A DNA stretch of 64,000 nucleotides from Chromobotia macracanthus (lineage: Eukaryota; Chordata; Actinopteri; Cypriniformes; Botiidae), in contig JAZGTH010000008.1 of assembly GCA_036877525.1 (NCBI GenBank), forward strand, positions 1,020,001 to 1,084,000. Direction: 5' to 3'. Numbering within the stretch: position 1 is the first letter of the stretch; every line of letters begins with the position of its first letter. Made by a program: the position numbers and the translations under genes. This document shows, piece by piece, positions 1 to 9,349 of the stretch. The notes under the pieces were generated by a model. The model saw only the letters and a program-made list of their open reading frames with translations, made no database searches and was not told the origin of the DNA.

Positions 1-1326
1 ATAGATTGTCATTCCCACAGAAAGCAATGCTGGATAGCAACAACCTTTCCATTCCTTGGCTGGCAAATGATAAGCTCTATCTCCGCACACCCACACTACT
101 GCTGGCATCGTCTTACTTGGTCTTTCGAACGGGCATGTGAAGTTGTACACTCGATGATTAATTGTTGCAGTGCAGTTGTGGAAAGCATTTCTCATGATTA
201 TCTTTATCTTGCAGTCAGACCATCCTAGTTTCTTATTTGTCGCCAACATTGAGCATACACACATCTCCCTTTTTTAGGCAAAACTTCCACAGGTGGTATG
301 AAGAAATTTGGTTTGACATGGGCAGTTTGAACTTGGTTGCAGTCTTTATCATGGCGTTTAGTTGGAGTCAGGTTCTTTGACAGGTTTAATGCTACATGTA
401 TTACTTTGATCATTTGACACGGGATATTACCTTCAAGTTCTTCCACAGCTTCAAGCTTTAGAGGGGTTGCTTCCCAGGCATGAGACATCTGTAAACACCA
501 CCAGCAGCTCTCATTTATTCTCAGCTCCTGTTTCTGTAACACTGCTAATGCACAGGCTTTATTTCCTCTGCACATGAACATAGCTGTTTTCACTTTAGAA
601 TTACTTTCACTCTGAACACCGTCAATCGACCATGCCACTTTCTTATGGGATGCCAATCTGGTTACAAAGTCTTTCATTGTGTTTGATTTTTCATCAATTA
701 CATTCACTGAAACAGTCTGATAGCTATATTTACCTTCGGTGTTTCATCCACAATAGTAAGTTCCCTCATCCACTTTAGTTAGGTTACACAATGTCACCTT
801 CAGCATGTGTTTGGTTTCGATCGGTACCCCCTCAGATTCAGGCCGGTATGACCTCACTTTGAACACTGATGCCTCAAAACGTTTGTCATTCCCATATCTG
901 GTGGTCGGAGTATATGCTTTCACGTCAGACCATCCACATGGATATTTGCAAAAATACAAATCTTCCCCCCAGCGATTTCTCACATAAGCAGTGTTTTGTC
1001 CTCTTCCCATTATCACTCATCGGGTCACAGATAAAGCTGATCTTCTTGCCTTCCTGTACAGTCACTTTCAATGGGTTGTTAGCACTCTGAGTCACTGAGA
1101 TTGACCTCGTCTGACATAGTTTGGCTGCTGCTGTCAGGCTGTGATTGACTGCAAACACATCCGTGGAATTCATGCTTGGTTTGTCCAGGGGCATTGTGCT
1201 CAGTGGTATCATGACAATGATGGCCTCAAACAGTACAGTAAGAAAACATGCAATTTTAAACACTCTGAAAAATTCTCTTTGTAAAAGGACAGGCACTGTT
1301 TGATCTCGCACCATCTTTATTAACAC
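1..1326 (-). pseudogene. env: Retroviral env, 3'-truncated by the window edge, with an Ig V-like domain
   Basis: Encodes the retroviral surface glycoprotein region. The start is at 1326; about residues 24-46 form a hydrophobic segment that could be a signal anchor or uncleaved leader. After that comes a stretch resembling an Ig V domain: a B-strand Cys at SFIC (about 1060-1020), an F-strand DEGTYYCG (about 744-770), and a following G-strand-like YQTVSVNVI. Further on (707-225 and 180-1) the sequence is Cys-rich with N-glycosylation sites (e.g. NCT, NFT), and near base 60-110 has VWVCGD followed by a GCCY motif, as in SU regions of other fish retroviral envelopes. Lesions seen are a frame change around 925-1016, an in-frame TGA at 744-746, and another frame change near 200-225. 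The transmembrane subunit would lie beyond base 1. Confidence 0.75.
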
Positions 1327-1381
1327 AGTCTCTCTCTATTTGGTCAGTGATAAACGAATGTAGATATACCTATGAGTTGAT

Positions 1382-1855
1382 CTAATTCAGTTCGTACCCC
1401 TCAGTGCGATAATTAAAAATCACCCACTGTCCTGGTTTCAGTCTAGAACCTGGTCTAAAATGTGTGTGACAGTTATGCGGATCAAATTTCAAAGTTCCTG
1501 TTCGTAAATCAATTGAAATCCAGTATAAAAATTGGGTGCACACAGTTGAAGTCCAACTCGGTCTAGCCCACACATCACGTTGAGTTGATGTAAATCCAAC
1601 AGCCAACACAGCATCGTCACATGACAGCAGCTCTAAAGGTGATCCATGAACCACATCAGGTCTTTGTTCTCTAGATATATATCTGCAGCCACAACTCACT
1701 AATTGATGAAAACCTGTTCTCTCAGTTCGTTGGTCTCTTGATGGAAAATACAGTGATGTTTCTCTTATTCTATCTGCAGGTGGTTGCCACCACGGGGTAT
1801 CGCTGGTGTGATAAGGTTTGAGTTTTTCTGCAAAGTCCTTGAAGGCCGTCGACAT
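1382..1855 (-). CDS. Uninterrupted 157-codon ORF between pol and env
   Basis: The ATG (1855-1853) overlaps the TAA that ends the integrase reading (1857-1855) as TAATG, an arrangement used for stop-start coupling in some retroelements. The product (157 residues, TAG/TAA-free until 1382) is not recognised. It has no obvious signal peptide or membrane segment. It is rich in Trp, Arg and Thr, and ends with a Lys-Pro-Gly-Gln-Trp-Val stretch and the C-terminus YELN. It is the only ORF of the provirus with no visible break, while gag, pol and env are all damaged. It could be an accessory gene, an env leader read in another frame, or chance survival of a non-coding stretch. No function is proposed. 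Confidence 0.45.
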   Translation of the reverse strand: MSTAFKDFAEKLKPYHTSDTPWWQPPADRIRETSLYFPSRDQRTERTGFHQLVSCGCRYISREQRPDVVHGSPLELLSCDDAVLAVGFTSTQRDVWARPSWTSTVCTQFLYWISIDLRTGTLKFDPHNCHTHFRPGSRLKPGQWVIFNYRTEGYELN

Positions 1856-2702
1856 TAATCACGTCCTCCCTCTCTTATCTCAGATGGCTCCGGAATTCTT
1901 CTACAATGACTAGCATGTATCCAGGTGGTTCGTTCTGCGACCTTGACTGCTGTGTGTGTTACAAGCAGAACTTGATAGGGCCCCAGCCATCGCTTTGATC
2001 TCCAATGCTTTCGCGTAAATCCTTAACGACTACGAAGTCTCCAGGTTTTAGATCATGCAATGGCACATCTGCTGCTCTAGCCTGGGCTGCTTTAACCTGC
2101 ACACAGACATCAGACAATACAGAAGACATTCTTTTGCAATACTCTAACATACTATGTTCACACAAATCTGGCAGCTGGGTGTTTCTGATTTCAATTCCTA
2201 CATGAGGCGGTCTGCCGAATAAAATTTCAAACGGACTCAGATTAGTTTTTGATCATTTTCTTGTCCTCATATGCATTAACACAATAGGTAGAGCTTTTAA
2301 CCATGTCAGTCCGGTCTCTTCACAACATTTGGATAGTTTATTCTTAATTGACAGGTTTTCCCTCTCCATAGCTCCCCCTGAAGCCGCATGGTATGCACAA
2401 TGGTATCTTAAATCTATACCAAGGAATTCACTGACTTGTTTGATAGCTTCGTTGAGGAAATGAGAAGCATTATTTGAGCTCAATTTTCGTGGAATACCCC
2501 ATCTGGGTATAATTTCTGTGACTAAGGCTTTTGCTACTGCAGCCGCATCTTGTTTAGAAGTGGGAAAAACTTCAACCCACTTTGACCACATGTTTACCAT
2601 AACTAAACAATACTTTTTCCCTTCACATGGACTAAGTTCAATAAAGTCCATCATTAAATGATCAAATGGTTCTACTAGTAGTGGATGAGCTGCTGGTGTC
2701 AT
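1856..2702 (-). pseudogene. pol: Retroviral integrase region of pol
   Basis: The catalytic core is in 2702-2253: a first Asp at HLMMDFIEL, then WSKWVEVFPT, and a glycine-containing IPRWGIPRKL before the second acidic position, which reads SNNASHF, so the expected second catalytic Asp appears changed to Asn. The C-terminal SH3-like part follows at 2165-1959 (LKPGDFVVVKDL) and continues in a shifted frame to the TAA at 1857-1855. The core is broken by a stop around 2253, and a one-base shift lies near 1980. With the changed acidic residue the enzyme would be inactive even without the breaks. Confidence 0.82.
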
Positions 2703-2743
2703 TTTTATACCTTTTGCAAATTACTCATCTTTTGCAGTAATTG

Positions 2744-4949
2744 TCAGCATAGATTGTGAACCCCTTTGTGAACCATGAGGCTGTCAGTTGATTTATCATG
2801 CCCATCTTGGACACATGATCCTTCCCATGTGTTAACTTCACAGTGCGGAAAGAAATGCTTTGGGAGACATGGGAGTTTGGTTGGCCCCACCCAGATGCCA
2901 TCAATCTTTGAACAACTGGCATTCCTCCACTTAGAAAGGTCAACATCAGTGGCTAAGGTCTGCATGCTCTGTACAGAGAACAAGATATTTTCATTAGTTG
3001 CAGATATTTGATTAGTTACAGTTTTTACGCAAGAGAGAGTTATGGGTTGCAAGGCTGCAGCCTTAGCCGCCCTGTCAGCGGTGTTGTTCCCCCTGGAGAC
3101 AAAATCTAAAAGTTTTATTAGTGTGAGCCACACATTTACAGACAGCAATCTTTTCTGGTAACTGTATTGCATTCAACAAATCTGAGATTAAATCTGCATT
3201 TAAAATAGGCTTGCCATCAGATTTCATAAAATTTCTGTGTTTCCACAGTGCCCCAAAATCGTGAACCATGCCAAAGCTGTACCTAGAATCGGTATATAAG
3301 GTCACACACTTATTTTTCATTAATTTGCATGCCTCTGTCATAGCCACTAATTTCGCCACCTGTGCAGAATAGTGACATGGCAGAGGTCCAGACAGGAGAA
3401 CTGTGTCAACAGTTGTTACAGCAAACCCAACCTTATTCTTCCCCGTGGCTTCATCTTTTTGTGCAGACCCGTCCACAAACAATATATTGTCACAGTTTTT
3501 AAATGGTGTGTCTGAAAGATCAGGACTTGGGGTGCATATCTGCTCTATGGCAGTCATGCAACAGTGGTGAGGTTCACCATTACCTTCGATGGGCAACAGC
3601 ATGGCTGGATTTAAAACTGTACAGCGCTTAATAGTGATATTTGGCAGGTCTAGCAGTGTGTTATGGTACCGTAACCAGTGAGCAGTGGACAAATGGGATG
3701 TTTTCTGCTCCAGCAGGATCATACTGACAGCATGAGGGACAATAAGGACTAAATTACTATACCCCACATACTCTCTTGAGGCCAACACTGCTTTCTCAGC
3801 TGCTGCTACAGCTCTCAGACAGAGGGGTAGCCCTGCCACCACTGGGTCTAGCTTGGAAGAAAAATATGCCACAGGTCGAAGACGATCACCGTGTGATTGA
3901 AGCAGGACAGATGTCATAAAGCCATGCTTCACATCTACCATCTGCACAAACTGCTTATCTGGGTTTGGTATACCTAAAGTGGGAGACATGGTTAATTGAG
4001 TTTTCATTTGTTCAAATGCTAAATTGGCTTCTTCATTCCATTTTAAACAGTCAGCAGATCCCAAATCTTTTTGTAGGGTTAAATCACGCATAGATTGTTC
4101 TAACACAGCGTAGTTTGGAATGAACGTACAACAATAGGAGCACATACCCAAAAATGACATCATTTGTTTTTTTGTAATGGGCTTTGGTATGGCAATTATT
4201 GCTTCAATTCGTTTTTTAGACAATGATTTTCCTCCTGGTGTTATGACATGGCCTAAAAATGTTACTTCCTGTTTTACAAACTGCAGTTTGCCGAGACTGG
4301 CTTTGTGGCCTTCTCGGGGCTAAGTGAGTGAGTAATGCAATGGTGTCAGTCACACATACATCCCTATCTGTGGTTGATAAAATTAAATTGTCAACATGTT
4401 GGGTCAAAGTAGTACCTGGCGACAAAATCAATGGTTCAATGCTTCGTCTCAGTGCTTCATTATAAATGGTAGGGCTCTCTACATAGCCTTGACAAAGCCT
4501 GGTAAATGTATATGGTTCTCCATCAAAATTAAATGCAAACCAGAACTGGCTATCTTTATGTACAGGCACACTAAAAAAGGCATTTGCTAAATTGACTACT
4601 GAGAGCCAACAAGCACTTTCAGGTATTGGTGTGAATACAGTGTAAGGGTTCGGCACGTTTGAAGCCCTGGGCTGCACTGCCTGATTTACAGCCTGTAAAC
4701 AGGATTTACAGCCTGTAAATCCTGCACAAATCCCCATTCTGTGGGTTGACCTGCATCCCTGACTTTCTTCACAGGAGTGCGTACAGGGGAATCACGACAG
4801 GAAACAATAACTCCTTCCTTCAAGAGAGATTCAAACACAGGCCTAATACCTTCCAAAGCCTCCTTTTTAAGTGGATACTGAGGCCTACATGGCCTATAAT
4901 CTGATTTTGGAGTTATTACAACAGCTTCACACTTTTTAATAAGACCCAC
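2744..4949 (-). pseudogene. pol: Retroviral reverse transcriptase and RNase H region of pol
   Basis: RT fingers/palm start near 4949 (YPLKKEALEGI, then EWGFVQDLQAVN), continue in another frame at 4737-4216 (LSVVNLANAFFSVPV, then the active-site box) and return to the first frame at 4223-3075 for thumb and connection (FLGMCSYC). The YxDD box reads HVDN, so one of the two invariant Asp residues is lost. RNase H begins at ILFVDGSAQKD (about 3490), includes LYTDSRYSFGMVH, and ends at GNNTADRAAKAAAL (about 3095-3050) in a third frame. The first frame change coincides with a tandem duplication of about 20 bp at 4688-4722. The region is clearly homologous to retroviral pol but is non-functional. Confidence 0.88.
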
Positions 4950-5102
4950 ATCATATTTGTGCTTTGCCCAAAGATAACTAGGAACACTAGAAAGAGCAGG
5001 ATGTATTTCTCATGCCGTGAGAACAGTCATCAGAGGAATAACATCATCACTTTCTATTTCATCAAAATCTCGCTCAACATGAACTCTAGTCTCATAGCGG
5101 CA

Positions 5103-5924
5103 TCAATAAACTTTCAATGATGGACTAAAAGATATGCAATCAGACACACATGTCCAGTCAGAGACTTCACAGCAAGATTTTACAAATGAGCCCAGCTCTG
5201 CCCATTCCTTATCAACATCAATGGCTAATGAAATGTGAGGCACAGAGTTTTGTACATCAAAAAACACAGACTGTCCTTCAGATAAATTTATGCTAAGTGC
5301 ACACGAGTGCACTGACCAGTATAACCACTCGGAGCTTATGGTTTCTGGCATGTCATTAGAAAACCAACATTTCTCAAAACTCTTGTCTTTTCCACATACG
5401 ACGTGTGACGTGCAATGCAGGTGTTCAGGCATCATAAATTTAGTTCCACATGGATTTATTTTTGCTCGTGCTTGCGCACAAATGTCTTCAGCCCAATTTT
5501 CAGCGCATACTGACCATTGGTATGCATATATGGAATCTGACTGATTTCACAGATCTTCCATCGCAGACACTGCGACACCAGCGTTATTAGCCATTAGACA
5601 TATACTCAATTTACACATTAAATCTCTGCCCAGCAGTGGAACAGGACAGGACTTGGACAACACAAATCTATGCGTTGTTCGTTTGCCCTCCCCTGTTTCA
5701 CAGCTCAGGGGAACCATGAGTGGCTCAGAGACGTGATGCCCAGTAGCTGACACACAAAGAACTGTTTCATTGGTCAACTGTGGTTTGTATGGCAAGTCAA
5801 CAGGTCGTATTGTGGATCTTGCTGCACCACAATCAACCAAGAATGAAATACACACATCATCAACTATGAGATTATATCTTGGCAATAAAAATATTATACC
5901 ATTATATATCATGTTATATATCAT
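5103..5924 (-). pseudogene. pro: Retroviral aspartic protease and protease-RT spacer
   Basis: The protease active site reads FLVDCGAARSTI (about 5840), Cys replacing the usual Thr/Ser after the catalytic Asp. A flap-like region follows, then a C-terminal LLGRDLM typical of retroviral proteases. The frame stops at TGA 5547-5549. The same frame then stays open from about 5540 to 5103 as a spacer of unknown function (rich in Cys and Trp) before RT. Protease, spacer and the start of RT share one frame, suggesting an ancestral continuous pro-pol with later nonsense changes. Confidence 0.75.
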
Positions 5925-6124
5925 AACAATTAGATTTGTACAGCATAATTCAATTCCACTGAATTATCACACATAGAGGCAGATGAGCAAGCAAGTTCTT
6001 CACTGCAGAGAGCAGCATCAGTGTATGTGTTTGTGTGTGTTGTTAGATAGCTACCACATCCCTTATCGCTTGGAGTTGGCCGCTCGCCCGGAACCTCCAC
6101 CTCCCTCTGCTCTCCGTCTCCTAG

Positions 6125-7660
6125 TCAGTCTGCCCCCCTCCTCGGATTAACACCTTGGATGCTGCAGTCCTTCGCCCAATGGCCGCTCTGTCCGCACACA
6201 GAGCACCGATCACAGTCTCTTGAATGATGTCCTTTCTTCTTACAGGCCCTGCAGTAGGGAATCCGTTTGCCGTCATTGTCGCCCTTTACATTGAATTTTC
6301 GCTGGTTTGGGCGCGAATGCTGACGTTGCATGGTGTTGTTGTTCTGTTGTTCAGGCATGGTGGCCACTACCAGCTGTAATTGTTTTTCTGGGTGTTCGCG
6401 CTTTCTGTCTCGCTTGTTGTCCTGCCTTTCTTGAGCATGTACTGCATGAGCGCGTATAGTATCAAGTCTCTCATTCCTCCAGTTGATGCATGTAAATTTC
6501 ACGGATGACACAATGTCCGATTTTAGTCCATTTAGAAAACAATTTTTCAGATGACTTTCCCAAACACTCACGGTGTTCCCTCGATCTGCAGGTTCCTCGA
6601 TGCCGACATAACGTTTGAAAACGTCATATAAGCAAACATAATAGTCCTGTACAGACTCGTCCTTTTTCTGCACACAATCTGAAATTTTGTTTAAATCCAG
6701 TCTGACCGGGAATGCTGTCTTGATGGCATCACATAGTCCATTGACAGCAGTCTTGTATGAATCATTGCTGTCATCCTCCTAGTTCGGATGTTCTTTGCGC
6801 TGTTGCCCATTTCCTGCTTTTGAACTCCAGTTCGCCGGTCCCATCTTCATAGCGAGCAGTCTACGAAGTTCAGGCATTGTTGGACCAAATTCTTGGCAAA
6901 ATATTAACAGTTCATTAGCAAAATGAACTCCTGAATCCAACGGCTCGGGTAAATGGCTCATCACTTCTTTCATATCTGTCATTGTCCATGGTCTATAGAC
7001 CATCACCGGTCCCTCCGGCCCGGAAACCTCAATCATTGGTGCTTGAAGATGAACTTTGTCATCATCATCGTCGTCCATAGGTGGTTTCGCATTGAATGTC
7101 TTAGATCTGGTGCCGTACGGATGTTCACACACAGAAGATTGAACTCTGCCAGCCGAAGGCTTGTGATCAGCCTTTGTGTCAACAAGCTGGAGTGAAGCTG
7201 GTGGCGATGCTTCGGGTGGTGCGCTTGCCTCTTGCAGCGGTGCGTCATGCTGTTGAATTTGGGGTTGTTGAGGAGAGCAGCTGTTGAGGTCAGGGAGGTT
7301 GGAGATTCGCAGGGCTTGCAGCTCTCTCACAGGATAGTGGTAGGGTGGTGGGGCGATAGAAACAGAAGAACAGGGGTTAGTCATGTGGGTATCATTATCA
7401 GACTTTTTAATTTCACAAACATTCTCAATCCCAGACTTAGGCAAAGCTTTCAATCCAGATTTTCTCTTTCTGCACTTTGCCTCACTCAACCAGAGATCCA
7501 GCGTCTCTTTACAATTTTCACACTTATGTGAAAAACATCCCATGTGTTTCCTATTATTTCTCAACACAGACCGTTTGACTTTCTTAAGTTTAGCAGCACT
7601 CAACGTTCCCTCTGGGGGAAAATCATGATATTTGACTTGTTTACTGTTACCACTCCCCAT
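6125..7660 (-). pseudogene. gag: Retroviral gag with one in-frame stop
   Basis: Starts MGSGNSK at 7660, a plausible N-myristoylation signal (Gly2, Ser/Lys-rich), followed by a basic matrix-like region, a proline-rich segment with APPPYHYP (a PPPY-type late-domain motif) and a capsid-like region. One frame is open from 7660 to 6125 apart from a single TAG at 6779-6781. Near the C-terminus there are two CCHC zinc knuckles with C-x2-C-x4-H-x4-C spacing (CRACKKKGHHSRDC and CSVCGQSGHWAKDC, about 6255-6165) ending at TGA 6125-6127. Total length is about 511 codons, normal for a retroviral Gag. Confidence 0.88.
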
Positions 7661-8155
7661 CTTTATAGCACCCTGCTACCTAGGGGAAAGCCTCAAGCAG
7701 CACACGTGCACAATAAGTCTCAGCTATAGCACTGACCAGCCGACTCTGCTGATTAATCAGCTCTCTGGCTACACAAAGCCCAGTCCGACTCTCAGTTCTT
7801 GCTACAATCTGAACAAACTGTTGGCTCAGAGCTGTTACTCTCTGCTCCTGCACGCTGTCTCAGAGGCAGGCCAGTTCCTCGTTTTGACACTGCCTGCATG
7901 CTTATCACAGCAACAAATTATTTTTCTCTCTTTTGTCTTTCTCTAATTATCAGATGTATTTTAGAAGGTCACTTAGTTACCTGGCTTGGTGCTCAGAAAT
8001 TTCCACCGGGCTCTCTCTCCGATCCCGTTGCTGTCCCCACGGTCCACGAGAAGGACGGCCCCATCTTCCCTTAAGCTATCGGGGTAGGGTTGGGACCCTA
8101 AGCCCAAGATAATCAATCACCGCCCATCCCGTGGTCCAGGAGTTGCAGTCTAGGG

Positions 8156-8173
8156 ATCCCACTTCTCACACCA
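8156..8173 (-). other. Primer-binding site, tRNA-Leu type
   Basis: Read on the minus strand, the 18 bases TGGTGTGAGAAGTGGGAT begin three bases after the LTR ends. They would pair with the 3' end of a vertebrate tRNA-Leu with one mismatch (position 7), judged from general knowledge of tRNA-Leu 3' ends. The spacing and the TGG start are as expected for a retroviral primer site. Confidence 0.75.
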
Positions 8174-8227
8174 AATTGTTATAGAAATTTCTCTCTGAGA
8201 CACAAGACCAAGATTTCAAAGAAAAGA

Positions 8228-8233
8228 TTTTAA
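8228..8233 (-). terminator. LTR polyadenylation signal ATTAAA
   Basis: ATTAAA on the minus strand, about 50 bp before the LTR end. This is the normal place for an R-region poly(A) signal. Confidence 0.5.
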
Positions 8234-8319
8234 TGCTTGCAAACAGGATCAGCTCAAAACAGAGTGATAATCATTCAGTCTGAGGAGAGCAGAACAACTT
8301 CTCCTCTGTGTACCATCTT

Positions 8320-8325
8320 CTTATA
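8320..8325 (-). promoter_or_regulatory. TATA box of the LTR
   Basis: TATAAG in the context GGGTATAAGAAGA on the minus strand, about 90 bp upstream of the ATTAAA signal inside the LTR. Confidence 0.6.
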
Positions 8326-8585
8326 CCCTTTCACCTTAACACCTCCCATACCTTACGTCACCCTTATTCACATCACATGGTTAACCTTCTAAAACACTTC
8401 ACACTCTCCTCTCGTTCCTTGGCCTCTGTGGGTCTCTCTAAAACCTCCCTATTGCTACAAGAAAGATAATTGAACACGGTATCTATAACTAACAATACAT
8501 TCTTTGTATTAGTGAAAATTAACTCATACTGATTTACACATTAGTTTTCTTTGCATAAGCATTGAAATAAAAATTTTCCTCTACA

Positions 8586-9170
8586 GTCACCGACTGGCTA
8601 CAGGGCAGTGAGGAGGTCTGGGACCAAGCACTTACCCATCCCTTACAAGCTGTTTAGCGCCAAACCCAACAAGCCAACAAACATCGACGCCCCGCCCTGT
8701 TTACTCACCAGGTCAATGGGTTTGGCTGTCCACAAGAGAACTGTGTCTAAAACTCCCTTGCAGGAAGCTCAGTCCCAGGTATGTAGGTCCATTCAAAATT
8801 TTAAGACAAATTACTCCTGTTTCATTTCATTTTGGAACTTCCAAGTAACTACTGTATTTCTCCTACTTTTCATGTTTCACTGTTAAAACCTGCTGGTGGT
8901 CCGGTGGGAGAGTCTGAGGAGGGATCCAGGGAGCAGACACTCCCCGTCATGATTGACAGCAAGGAGGCCTATCAAGTCCATGAGCTGCTCGATTCCAGGC
9001 GTCGGGGCAGCGTTATCCAGAGGAACGGTCCTGGGTGGATGCTGCAGATATTTTGGATCCCACTCTTATGGAAGAGTTCTGTAAGAGTGGGAAAGCTGGC
9101 CTCTCGACCTCGTGGAAAACCCTGACGTCGATTTCCTCCTCATGTCAGGAGCCGCTCACGGGGGGGGCTC
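8586..9170 (+). pseudogene. Gypsy LTR retrotransposon, integrase C-terminus and chromodomain
   Basis: Begins exactly at the retroviral LTR edge with the codons for VTDWLQGSEEVWDQA. It continues through FELPSNYCISPTFHVSLLKP (around 8830-8890, the GPF/Y-to-chromodomain junction typical of fish Gypsy elements), then EAYQVHELLDSRRRG and, in a shifted frame, WVDAADILDPTLMEEFC, a chromodomain. Several frameshifts and stops make it non-functional. The rest of this pol should lie on the far side of the retrovirus, left of the window. Confidence 0.85.
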
Positions 9171-9348
9171 TGTTACGTAGGAGATCCCTCTTTCACCTCC
9201 TCCACACCACCAGCGGGAGCCGTCTCCAGAATATTAGCGCTATTTTGGACTACGTTTCTCATAATGCCCCATACCTGGGTTTGATTACTTCCTGTGCACC
9301 TGATCGTCATTAACTCTTGTGTATATAAACCCCTGGCAAATATCTTGC
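9171..9348 (+). repeat. Partial 3' LTR of the Gypsy element
   Basis: Starts with TG (TGTTACGTAG) immediately after a G-rich tract (9159-9167) that could be the polypurine tract, and directly after the end of the pol frame. A TATA-like TGTATATAAACC lies at 9318-9329. The LTR has no visible end, because sequence related to DIRS begins at about 9350. Confidence 0.5.
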
Positions 9349-9349
9349 A

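Larger units (their letters stand above)
1..8585 (-). mobile_element. Endogenous retrovirus, 5' LTR to env, 3' LTR outside the window
   Basis: Read on the minus strand, the order is LTR (8585-8177), primer-binding site, gag (start 7660), protease, reverse transcriptase, RNase H, integrase, a small ORF, then env running off the left edge. This is a complete retroviral order. Gag has a potential N-myristoylation start and two CCHC knuckles, and env is present, so this is a retrovirus rather than a Gypsy retrotransposon. Every large gene carries frameshifts or stops, so the copy is defective. The genus was not determined. Two zinc knuckles and a Leu-type primer site do not fit the usual one-knuckle gammaretroviral pattern. 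The element interrupts a Gypsy integrase gene at 8586, so it is the younger of the two. Confidence 0.93.
8177..8585 (-). repeat. 5' LTR of the endogenous retrovirus
   Basis: 409 bp bounded by TG...CA on either strand (TGTAGAGG at 8585, CTATAACA at 8177). On the minus strand it has a TATA box (8325-8320, GGGTATAAG) and an ATTAAA poly(A) signal (8233-8228) in the expected U3-R order. It is followed by a primer-binding site and abuts Gypsy coding sequence at 8586. The partner LTR is outside the window, so insertion age cannot be estimated here. Confidence 0.88.
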
